Positions 1 to 5,801 of a stretch of 11,472 bases of DNA are shown in pieces. A program made the position numbers and the translations under genes. The notes below the pieces were generated by a model. That model was not told the DNA's origin. It saw nothing but the letters and a program-made list of their open reading frames with translations, and ran no database searches. The number at the start of each line of letters is the position of its first letter. The first letter of the stretch is position 1. Source of the stretch: Bacteroidia bacterium (lineage in GTDB: Bacteria; Bacteroidota; Bacteroidia; Bacteroidales; Dysgonomonadaceae); NCBI GenBank assembly GCA_030539475.1, contig JAUNRY010000040.1:1-11472 (forward strand). Direction: 5' to 3'.

Positions 1-48
1 AACACCAGTAAGAAAAAACAAAACGCAAGAATAAAAAAGTGGACTTAA
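1..48 (+). other. possible 3' end of an upstream gene
   Basis: Two frames read open from the left edge. One stops at 46-48 and would overlap the GTG start of the next gene by 10 nt. The other stops at 32-34, a few bases before it. Either could be the tail of a co-transcribed upstream gene, and the lack of a visible promoter or terminator before the GTG at 39 fits such an operon. A regulator such as an ECF sigma factor is a plausible upstream partner for the membrane protein that follows, but nothing in these 48 bases identifies it. Confidence 0.2.
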
Positions 49-1232
49 AGAGCTACATAAAAGGCAACCGGCACGGAAAAACAGCCAACAAGTTGGAGAA
101 AAAGGCAATGAACGACCCTTTTCTGCAAGATGCCATCGACGGATTCGATGCGGTGCCGGGCGACCATTTTTCCACGATGGAGAAATTGGAGAAACAGCTT
201 GCTCCGCAACCCGGCCGCATCGGCAGGCGCGTTTGGATGTGGGCTGCGGCGGCTGTGCTTGTATTGCTTATCGGTATTCCGCTTTTGCTCCGTCAACCCG
301 ATTTAAAAGATATTCAGGTTGCTTCGTCCGAAACCGCAAAACAAGAAGAAACATCCGTTCTTTCGCCCGAAAAAGACTCGGTTTTGGTGGCCGATCACAC
401 GCTGCCAAAGCAGGACGACGAGAAAACGGCAACAACTGCTCCCAAGGAAATTTCGGTTCAGGAAATGGAAACGCCCCCACCCTCTGCCGCAGAGGAAATG
501 GCTGAGATTGTTAGCCGGGAAACCACACGGCCGCAACAACCGGAAAGGGCCGCAACAACCATTGAACCGGAACAAATTGCCGCGGCAAGAGCAGCACAAC
601 CCCAAAAACAGGCTTTTCAGGGCAGAGCGGCGGGTGTAACCACAGCTTCCAACACAACAACGGTTTCGGGAAAAATTGTGGATGAAACCGGCGAACCCCT
701 TATCGGAGTAACCATCAATATGAAAGACACACAGCTGGGAGCGGTAACTGATATTGACGGAAAGTTTCACTTAACCGTTCCCAAAGAAGAGGAAGGCGTA
801 TTGATTGCTTCATACGTGGGGATGGAAAATGTTGAGATACCGCTCAAAGAAAACGTGGGCGATGTTATGATGAAATCCGATGACTTGGCTCTGGAAGAAA
901 TAGTTGTAGTGGCCTTTGGGACACAAAAGAGAGAATCGGTTATTGGATCCGTTTCAAAAGCAAAAGACACAAACACGGCATTTCCCACATTCGGCGAAAC
1001 GGAATTCATCCCATATTTCCTGGAAAATTACGACAAAACCATTTGTGCCGATGAACCGGTTGCAATAAAAGTGGAATTTTACGTGAATGTGCAGGGACGG
1101 CCGGGGAATATCGTGATAAAAGAAAATTCGTGTCCGGAATTGGAGACCGAAATCAAACGGTTGTTGTTGGGTTCGCCTAAATGGTCGCAAACCAACCGGA
1201 AAGTAACGTTGAATTTAACACTCAATGAGTAA
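39..1232 (+). CDS. single-pass membrane protein with carboxypeptidase-regulatory-like, SusC-plug-like and TonB-C-terminal-like regions
   Basis: A 397-residue protein of unknown exact role. A charged cytoplasmic head (about 1-60, containing MNDPFLQDAIDGFD) resembles Bacteroidota membrane regulators that follow sigma-factor genes. A transmembrane helix lies at about 65-84. A linker rich in P, E, T and Q (about 86-190) is presumably periplasmic. Residues 208-283 look like a carboxypeptidase-D regulatory-like beta-sandwich (VSGKIVDETGEPLIGV, then TDIDGKFHL). Residues 285-305 (LEEIVVVAFGTQKRES and on) closely resemble the TonB-box/plug start of SusC-type receptors, and AFQGRAAGV at 193-201 resembles the downstream plug signature of the same family. 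The last 80 or so residues resemble a TonB C-terminal domain. The GTG start is preferred because an in-frame stop lies at 9-11 and the next ATG (108) would remove most of the conserved head. The last 8 nt overlap the next gene. A role as an anti-sigma or TonB-linked envelope signalling protein is inference. Confidence 0.85.
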   Translation: MDLKSYIKGNRHGKTANKLEKKAMNDPFLQDAIDGFDAVPGDHFSTMEKLEKQLAPQPGRIGRRVWMWAAAAVLVLLIGIPLLLRQPDLKDIQVASSETAKQEETSVLSPEKDSVLVADHTLPKQDDEKTATTAPKEISVQEMETPPPSAAEEMAEIVSRETTRPQQPERAATTIEPEQIAAARAAQPQKQAFQGRAAGVTTASNTTTVSGKIVDETGEPLIGVTINMKDTQLGAVTDIDGKFHLTVPKEEEGVLIASYVGMENVEIPLKENVGDVMMKSDDLALEEIVVVAFGTQKRESVIGSVSKAKDTNTAFPTFGETEFIPYFLENYDKTICADEPVAIKVEFYVNVQGRPGNIVIKENSCPELETEIKRLLLGSPKWSQTNRKVTLNLTLNE

Positions 1233-1887
1233 CGAAAAGTTTTACACCCCCCGCGAAGAACGCGCCAATTACCTTTCGCACGCCGCAGGCGTATTATTGG
1301 CCATCGCGGCAACAGTTTTGTTGCTCCGCAAAGCGGTTATCGCTGCCGATGCGTGGGCTGTGGCGGCTTACGCCGTTTTCGGTTTCGGGATGTTGGTGTG
1401 TATGCTCTCGTCAACCATTTATCACTACGTGCAAGAACCGAAAACCAAAGCGCAGATGCGCCATTTCGACCACGCCAGCATTTATCTGCTTATCGCGGCA
1501 AGTTATTCGCCGTTCACCCTCATCCTGTTGCGCGAAGCGCGCTTTTGGGGATGGCTGCTGTTTGGTTTGGTGTGGGCAATAGCGTTGGTGGGCATTGCCG
1601 TGAGTTTCGGCACGCTCAAGAGGAACAGCCACCTCAAAACCGCATCGTACGTGTTGATGGGATTGGTGGTGCTTATCGCTTTTAAACCGCTCATAGAAAC
1701 GGCCAACGAGAAAAACTGTATTGAAGTAATCTGGTGGCTCGTCGCCGGAGGCGTTTTTTACATCGCCGGCGCGGTTATTTACGCCACCGCCAAGCGCGAG
1801 TTTGTGCACGCCCTGTTTCACGTGTTTGTGCTGCTGGGGTTGGTGAGCCACATTGTTTCGGCGTATTTGATTCCCCTTAGCGGATAA
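1225..1887 (+). CDS. HlyIII/PAQR-family integral membrane protein
   Basis: A 220-residue, very hydrophobic protein with about seven predicted transmembrane segments, the normal size for bacterial hemolysin III-like proteins (YqfA/TIGR01065 type, in the same superfamily as eukaryotic PAQR receptors). Family motifs are present: an N-terminal EERANYLSHAAG, SSTIYH ending at H67, FDHASIYLLIAASYSPF with D82, and HALFHVFVLLG with H195 and H199. By analogy with PAQR structures, H67, H195 and H199 would bind a metal ion, with D82 nearby, so the active set looks intact. The true substrate of bacterial members is not established; 'hemolysin' is a historical name. The ATG lies inside the end of the preceding gene (8-nt overlap, ATGAGTAA), implying co-transcription and probably translational coupling. 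Family call is secure, function is open. Confidence 0.9.
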   Translation: MSNEKFYTPREERANYLSHAAGVLLAIAATVLLLRKAVIAADAWAVAAYAVFGFGMLVCMLSSTIYHYVQEPKTKAQMRHFDHASIYLLIAASYSPFTLILLREARFWGWLLFGLVWAIALVGIAVSFGTLKRNSHLKTASYVLMGLVVLIAFKPLIETANEKNCIEVIWWLVAGGVFYIAGAVIYATAKREFVHALFHVFVLLGLVSHIVSAYLIPLSG

Positions 1888-1906
1888 ATCAACAACAGGG
1901 AGCAGC

Positions 1907-1935
1907 GGGGATAAAAACCCCAATAACGTTTTTTT
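1907..1935 (+). terminator. weak candidate terminator after the HlyIII gene
   Basis: GGGG and CCCC (1907-1910 and 1918-1921) can form a 4-bp stem with a 7-nt loop, and a run of seven T follows at 1929-1935. The stem is short and a 7-nt gap separates it from the T run, so it is only a marginal intrinsic terminator. Its position between a gene end and a new promoter supports the call. Confidence 0.3.
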
Positions 1936-1969
1936 AATTATGTTGAATAAAAAATCAGGGGAACTGTGT

Positions 1970-1977
1970 TAACTTTG
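1970..1977 (+). promoter_or_regulatory. Bacteroidota -7 box for the thiamine pyrophosphokinase gene
   Basis: TAACTTTG matches the TAnnTTTG -7 consensus exactly and lies 19 nt before the ATG at 1997, giving a very short leader. The only TTG upstream (1943-1945) is 24 nt away, longer than the usual spacing of about 19-21, so the -33 element is poor or absent. Confidence 0.6.
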
Positions 1978-1996
1978 TATCTAAAGAATACAGAGA

Positions 1997-2641
1997 ATGA
2001 AATCAAAAAAAGATGACGATGACTCCTCGGCGGTAATTGTAGCCAACGGCAGGTATCCCCGCCACCCGATTCCGCTATCGGTTATCGAAAGTGCGTCCTA
2101 TATAATTTGTTGCGACGGTGCAGCCAACCATTTTATAGAACTTGGCGGCATTCCCGATGCCATCGTAGGCGATTGCGACTCCATTTCCGAAGAAAACAAA
2201 ATCCGCTTCGCGGACAGGTTGTTCCCAAACACCGAACAGGAAACCAACGATTTAACCAAAGCCATTCAGTTTTGCGCCGAAAACGCGAGAAGAAACATCA
2301 CCATTGTGGGCGGAACCGGAATGCGCGAAGACCACACCATCGGGAACATCTCCCTGCTGGCCGATTACGAAGCCATCGCCAACGTGAAAATGTTCACCAA
2401 CTACGGAGTTTTCACCCCCATCAGTTCCACCACCACTTTCCAAAGTTTTCCGGGCGAAAAAGTGTCTCTCTTTGTTATCGGGCAAAAACCCATTACCACC
2501 ACCGGATTAAAATATCCCATCACAAACAGGGTTCTCACCAACTGGTGGCAAGGCACGCTCAACGAATCGCTAAGCGATAGCTTTACGATAGAAACAAACG
2601 GGAAAGTTATTGTTTTTCAGGTGTATTCGCAAGAGAATTAA
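1997..2641 (+). CDS. thiamine pyrophosphokinase
   Basis: A 214-residue cytoplasmic enzyme that transfers pyrophosphate from ATP to thiamine, giving the cofactor TPP and AMP. The family motifs occur in order: CDGAANHF (39-46), PDAIVGDCDS (53-62), the acidic substrate motif QETNDLTKAI (81-90), and GGTGMREDHTIGN (105-117). The C-terminal part (about 130-214) matches the thiamine-binding beta domain in position and length. A lysine/aspartate-rich N-terminus (MKSKKDDDDS) precedes the first strand and is probably disordered. The ATG follows the promoter box closely and no alternative start fits better. The gene stands alone, without the thiamine transporter gene that often accompanies it in this phylum, and no TPP riboswitch fits in the roughly 20-nt leader. 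This suggests constitutive salvage of thiamine. Confidence in the enzyme is high. Confidence 0.92.
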   Translation: MKSKKDDDDSSAVIVANGRYPRHPIPLSVIESASYIICCDGAANHFIELGGIPDAIVGDCDSISEENKIRFADRLFPNTEQETNDLTKAIQFCAENARRNITIVGGTGMREDHTIGNISLLADYEAIANVKMFTNYGVFTPISSTTTFQSFPGEKVSLFVIGQKPITTTGLKYPITNRVLTNWWQGTLNESLSDSFTIETNGKVIVFQVYSQEN

Positions 2642-2649
2642 CCCATTCG

Positions 2650-3372
2650 CTAAAACAACTCCCTCAACACCTCCAACGATTTCAATTCCGGAAAATCATA
2701 CAAATGCAGCCGGTAATACGTCAGCAGGCGTTCAATAATCAGGTTCCTGTCGCTTCGCGATAATTTAAACAGGTGCATATTGGCGAAGTTAATCCGCGAT
2801 AATTTATTCAGGTACTCGCTCTCCTGCTGGCGCAAATAGTAGTTGTGCGCCGGAATACCAAAAACAAACTCACCGTTCAGCAAATCGAAGCAACAACCCC
2901 GGGTATATCCCTCCATGTTGGGATAAATTCCCAAAAAACGGGTAAGCCCCAGAATAAATGTAAGGTGATAATTGGCCAACCCCCATTGGGTTTCTTCCAG
3001 CACTTCGATTGAATTTTTCAGGTAATCGAACAGCGCTTCGTTGTTATGTGTTTCCCGCAATACTTTCGACAAAAATTCCGACAGGAAAAACCCCAGTGAA
3101 ACCTTGGTAAAATCTGTTCCTATATCGTAAAGCAACGTTTGCCGCTCCGCTTCTTTCAGCCGCTGAATCTCGCGCAACGGCAAATGCTCCACTTCCAGGT
3201 TCAAAATGGAAAGCGGCGAAAACAACACAGGATTTATTTTTGAACGCTTGCCGTGCGCTCTGGGCAACAAATACGAAGTTCTCCCAAAATCGCGCGTAAA
3301 AACGTGTGTGATGGAAAACTTATCGCTGTACTTTGCAGTACTTAAAACTATGCCAAGTGTTTTGTGGTGCAT
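2650..3372 (-). CDS. recO: DNA repair protein RecO
   Basis: A 240-residue protein of normal RecO length. RecO works with RecR (and RecF) to displace SSB from single-stranded DNA and load RecA, and it anneals complementary strands. The N-terminal 80 residues fit the OB fold: MHHKTLGIVLSTAKYSD, then VFTRDFGRTSYLLP, where the family usually has a similar 'T...G......G' pattern. The rest is helical, with a segment around LGIYPNMEGYTRGCCFDLLNGEF (about 147-169) that matches the Bacteroidota form of the RecO C-terminal domain. C160 and C161 lie where other RecO proteins carry zinc-binding cysteines, but a full four-cysteine site is not visible. The gene is tail to tail with the thiamine pyrophosphokinase gene, with 8 nt between stop codons. 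No clear TAnnTTTG box was found upstream; the rplS terminator separates it from rplS. Confidence 0.9.
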   Translation of the reverse strand: MHHKTLGIVLSTAKYSDKFSITHVFTRDFGRTSYLLPRAHGKRSKINPVLFSPLSILNLEVEHLPLREIQRLKEAERQTLLYDIGTDFTKVSLGFFLSEFLSKVLRETHNNEALFDYLKNSIEVLEETQWGLANYHLTFILGLTRFLGIYPNMEGYTRGCCFDLLNGEFVFGIPAHNYYLRQQESEYLNKLSRINFANMHLFKLSRSDRNLIIERLLTYYRLHLYDFPELKSLEVLRELF

Positions 3373-3468
3373 GTTTCAAAAGAACCAAGATTTTCAGAAC
3401 AAAGAACCCGGACAGATTTAAAGGTTGATAACCTTATTCATCCATTGTCTCTAAAAACACAAAAATAC

Positions 3469-3498
3469 AAAAAACGCCCCGAAATCCGGAGCGTTTTT
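3469..3498 (-). terminator. rplS intrinsic terminator
   Basis: On the minus strand, just past the rplS stop, an 8-bp stem (AAAAACGC pairing with GCGTTTTT, 3470-3477 and 3491-3498) continues past one mismatch into three more pairs around a 5-nt loop. It ends in a T run on the minus strand (complement of 3469-3474). Because the outer stem is A/T on both sides it could also stop transcription on the plus strand, but no plus-strand gene ends nearby. Confidence 0.8.
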
Positions 3499-3518
3499 GC
3501 ATAATGTTTGTTCGTTGT

Positions 3519-3869
3519 TTAATACGCTTTTTTCTTGATACGCGCAGCTTTTCCGCGCAGTTTGCGAAGATAATACAGTTTTGTTCTGCGAACTTTACCT
3601 TCACTGTTCACGGTAATGCTGTCAATAAACGGCGAATTCATCGGGAAAATACGTTCAACACCAATGTTGTCCGACATTTTGCGAACCGTAAAGCGCTTGT
3701 TTACGCCGTCACCCGAAATGCGGATAACCACGCCGCGATATTGCTGAATACGCTCTTTGTTTCCTTCCACAATACGGTAAGCCACCGTTATCGTGTCGCC
3801 GCTTTTAAATCGGGGCAATTCTTTCTTTTCAGCAGCAAAAGCCTCTTCTGCTATTTTAATTAAATCCAT
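3519..3869 (-). CDS. rplS: 50S ribosomal protein L19
   Basis: A 116-residue ribosomal protein located at the interface between the 50S and 30S subunits. Recognisable L19 features are the lysine-rich N-terminus, FKSGDTITVAYRIVEGNKER (about 21-40), the core QQYRGVVIRISGDG, TVRKMSDNIGVERIFPMNSP, and the basic C-terminal tail RRTKLYYLRKLRGKAARIKKKAY. The length is normal for the family. The start is set at the methionine of MDLIKIAEEAF: the frame stays open for 30 codons upstream, but that stretch is not L19-like and runs over the promoter. The gene is alone, not in the rpsP-rimM-trmD-rplS operon of Proteobacteria and Firmicutes. It has its own promoter, a leader and a terminator, as expected for a highly expressed single gene. 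Confidence 0.97.
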   Translation of the reverse strand: MDLIKIAEEAFAAEKKELPRFKSGDTITVAYRIVEGNKERIQQYRGVVIRISGDGVNKRFTVRKMSDNIGVERIFPMNSPFIDSITVNSEGKVRRTKLYYLRKLRGKAARIKKKAY

Positions 3870-3950
3870 TGTGTATAAAAGCTTTATGTTAATTATTAAC
3901 TGAATGGGAACGCAATATAACGACAACACATCGGCAGAGATTGCGCAAAG
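3870..3950 (-). promoter_or_regulatory. rplS 5' leader, possibly structured
   Basis: From the promoter, transcription should begin near 3950, giving a leader of about 80 nt, long for this compact region. The segments at 3911-3916 (CGCAAT) and 3940-3945 (ATTGCG) are complementary, with a short inner CGA/TCG pairing. A perfect 13-nt inverted repeat, GTTAATTATTAAC, lies at 3888-3900 close to the start codon. Such a leader could serve autogenous control by L19, as described for other ribosomal protein mRNAs, but I cannot match it to a known leader family. Confidence 0.3.
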
Positions 3951-4032
3951 CGGTTGCAAAGGTAGTAATAATTATGGAATTAACAAGGTGATGTTTATTT
4001 TTTCTTTAAAAATAGTTAGCCGCGTTGCGCAA
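3941..4032. repeat. two copies of the palindrome TTGCGCAA in the divergent promoter region
   Basis: The 8-bp perfect palindrome TTGCGCAA occurs at 3941-3948 and again at 4025-4032; the second copy extends to 10 bp (GTTGCGCAAC, 4024-4033). The first lies at the predicted start of the rplS transcript, and the second covers the -33 element of the nucleotidase promoter. They could be operator half-pairs for a dimeric regulator. Chance is not excluded, since the first copy may instead serve in the rplS leader hairpin. Confidence 0.35.
3957..3986 (-). promoter_or_regulatory. rplS promoter (Bacteroidota type)
   Basis: On the minus strand the -7 box reads TACCTTTG (complement of 3957-3964), an exact TAnnTTTG match. 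A -33 TTG (complement of 3984-3986) lies 19 nt upstream, the ideal spacing. This is the best promoter in the window and fits a ribosomal protein gene. Confidence 0.8.
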
Positions 4033-4055
4033 CTGCCGAAAATAGTGTATTTTTG
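4025..4055 (+). promoter_or_regulatory. promoter of the split 5'-nucleotidase operon
   Basis: TATTTTTG at 4048-4055 matches the TAnnTTTG -7 box exactly, and TTG at 4025-4027 is 20 nt upstream as the -33 element. Transcription should start near 4061, about 29 nt before the ATG at 4090. The -33 element is embedded in the TTGCGCAA palindrome. Confidence 0.7.
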
Positions 4056-4089
4056 ACAAAATAAACATCAAATAATCCAATTTTCAGGA

Positions 4090-4845
4090 ATGAAAAAGTT
4101 ATCGATAATCATCTCTCTCATCGCTATCCTGCTGGTTTCTTGCAAGTCGCATCGGTATCGGATAATCAGCATGAGCGGTACAGTGGTGGAAATGGACAGC
4201 AGTTTCGATGCAAATCCCGACAAAAAAATGCAGGCGCTGGTGCAAAAATACAAAACCGAACTCGATAACGAAATGAACGAAGTTATCGGCACATCGGCAC
4301 AATTTATGAACTATACCATTCCGGAAAGCCTGCTCACCAACTTCACGTCGGACGTAATGAAAGCCTACGGCGACGAACAGCTGCAAAACGGAACCGATTT
4401 GGCGGTAATGAACGTAAACGGGCATCGCGCCAATATGCCCGAAGGAAAAGTTACCGTGGGAAATCTCTACGAGATATATTCATTCGACAACTCCATCACA
4501 TTTTTGGAGTTGAAAGGAACGGATTTGAATAAGATTTTCGATTCGTGCGCGCGAATGGGCGGATTTGGAATTTCGGCAAATGTAAAACTCGTCATAAAAG
4601 ACCGCAAACTGCAAAGCGTTACCGTAAACGGGAAACCGGTAGATACAAACAAAATATACAGCATCACCACCCTCGATTACCTGGCCGACGGCAACAACGG
4701 AATGGACGCTTTCCGCAACGCCGTAAAAACATCAAATACCGGCTTCACGCTTCGCGATCTGATGATTGATTACGTGCGGGAGCAAACCCGTCAGGGCAAA
4801 AAACTCACATCCAAATTAGACGGCAGAATTACCGTTGTAAAATAA
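4090..4845 (+). CDS. 5'-nucleotidase C-terminal domain lipoprotein
   Basis: A 251-residue protein carrying only the C-terminal, substrate-specificity domain of UshA-type 5'-nucleotidases (PF02872 family). The N-terminus is a lipoprotein signal: MKK, a hydrophobic stretch, then the lipobox LVSC with C18 as the likely lipidated residue. Domain hallmarks are NVNGHRANMPEGKVTVGNLYEIYSF (about 108-132), equivalent to the usual 'N-x-G-x-R ... G ... LPF' nucleoside-binding segment, and DYLADGNNGMDAF (196-208), equivalent to the 'DFLA.GGDGY..F' segment. There is no metallophosphatase domain, so it cannot hydrolyse nucleotides alone. The catalytic half is encoded 9 nt downstream. It is likely membrane-anchored outside the cytoplasm and partners with that protein. 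The gene order is the reverse of the domain order in one-chain UshA. Confidence 0.88.
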   Translation: MKKLSIIISLIAILLVSCKSHRYRIISMSGTVVEMDSSFDANPDKKMQALVQKYKTELDNEMNEVIGTSAQFMNYTIPESLLTNFTSDVMKAYGDEQLQNGTDLAVMNVNGHRANMPEGKVTVGNLYEIYSFDNSITFLELKGTDLNKIFDSCARMGGFGISANVKLVIKDRKLQSVTVNGKPVDTNKIYSITTLDYLADGNNGMDAFRNAVKTSNTGFTLRDLMIDYVREQTRQGKKLTSKLDGRITVVK

Positions 4846-4854
4846 ACTAAAGAC

Positions 4855-5688
4855 ATGAATAATAAATATTTATCCATTTTTTTTATTATTTTCTTATCGT
4901 GCGGAACATTTGTTTTCGGACAAAAAAACATCGTCATTCTGCACACCAACGATACGCACAGCCGTATTGAACCCCTTCCGGAAACCGATCGTTTTGCTCC
5001 GAATAAAGGCGGCGTAATTCGCCGGATTAAATACATCAATCAGGTACGAAAAGAGAACAAAAACGTTTTACTCTTCGATGCCGGCGATTTTCTGCAAGGA
5101 ACACCCTATTTCAACCTCTTTAAAGGCGACGTGGAAACGGAAGCCATGAACCTGATGCGGTACGATGCCGTTACGCTCGGAAATCACGAGTTCGATTACG
5201 GAATAGATGTTTTGGAAAAAGTAGTACGACAGGCAAAATTCCCCATTATCAGCAGTAATTACGATTTTTCCGGCACCGCGCTGAACAATTTAATCAAACC
5301 ATACAGTATAATCAAAAGAGATGGTATAAAAATTGGTATAATCGGAATAGGAATACAACCCAAAGGGCTGGTAGCGACAGACAATTACGCCGGAATGAAA
5401 TTCCTCTCGCCGGTGGAAACTGCCAACGAGTTGGCGTTAAAACTTAAAACAACAGATAAATGTGATATAGTAATCTGCCTTTCTCACTTAGGCTATACAG
5501 CCGACAAACGGCTCGTGGAAAAAACAAGAAACATCGATATTATCATCGGCGGCCACAGCCACACGAATATGAAAACCCCGGATATTATAAAAAATATCGA
5601 CAACAAAGACGTGCTCGTTTTTCAAACGGCAGGACGAGGGGCAAATGTGGGAAGAATAGATGTGGAACTCGAAAAAACAAGAAGATAA
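4855..5688 (+). CDS. metallophosphatase domain of a split 5'-nucleotidase
   Basis: A 277-residue exported calcineurin-like phosphoesterase matching the N-terminal catalytic half of UshA-type 5'-nucleotidases. All expected metal ligands and catalytic residues are visible: D33 and H35 in HTNDTHSR, D78 in DAGDFLQG, N110 and H111 in TLGNHEFDYG, H211 in LSHLGY, and H224 and H226 in GGHSH. The first 22 residues form a signal peptide. Cleavage before Q23 is likely, though the LSC at 14-16 leaves a weak lipobox possible. The protein ends right after the phosphatase fold, where one-chain enzymes continue into the C-terminal domain encoded by the preceding gene. The pair would release nucleosides and phosphate from nucleotides in the periplasm or at the outer membrane. 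AT-rich codons mark its first 20 codons, as is common for signal peptides here. Confidence 0.92.
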   Translation: MNNKYLSIFFIIFLSCGTFVFGQKNIVILHTNDTHSRIEPLPETDRFAPNKGGVIRRIKYINQVRKENKNVLLFDAGDFLQGTPYFNLFKGDVETEAMNLMRYDAVTLGNHEFDYGIDVLEKVVRQAKFPIISSNYDFSGTALNNLIKPYSIIKRDGIKIGIIGIGIQPKGLVATDNYAGMKFLSPVETANELALKLKTTDKCDIVICLSHLGYTADKRLVEKTRNIDIIIGGHSHTNMKTPDIIKNIDNKDVLVFQTAGRGANVGRIDVELEKTRR

Positions 5689-5801
5689 AAGAGTTGCGGG
5701 TTAGTAAGCCCTCACTGTGTAAAGCAATTTTCCCTGCCAGTACTATGCTTTAACGTCGTTACGCGTCTTTGAACTTAGCCGGCACAAAAAAATTTTCAAC
5801 A

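Noticed and set aside
1503..1923. Long minus-strand reading frames opposite the HlyIII gene
   Set aside because: They are histidine- and glutamine-rich shadows of a well-recognised membrane protein on the plus strand.
1943..1977. Complete -33/-7 promoter for thiamine pyrophosphokinase using TTG at 1943-1945
   Set aside because: The 24-nt spacing is too long for the usual arrangement, so only the -7 box was reported.
3504..3863. 119-codon plus-strand reading frame
   Set aside because: It lies entirely antisense to rplS, whose L19 identity is certain. The frame shows no family resemblance.
3870..3959. 30-codon upstream extension of rplS
   Set aside because: The extension is not L19-like and runs over the leader and the -7 box of a well-formed promoter. 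MDLIKIAEEAF at 3869 is the expected L19 start.
5698..5711. GGGTT/AAGCCC hairpin after the nucleotidase operon as a terminator
   Set aside because: The stem is only 5 bp including a G-T wobble, and no T run follows.
5769..5801. TTG start adding 11 residues before the GH3 fusion protein
   Set aside because: The ATG at 5802 begins directly at a normal signal peptide, while the extra residues would place a polar stretch before it.
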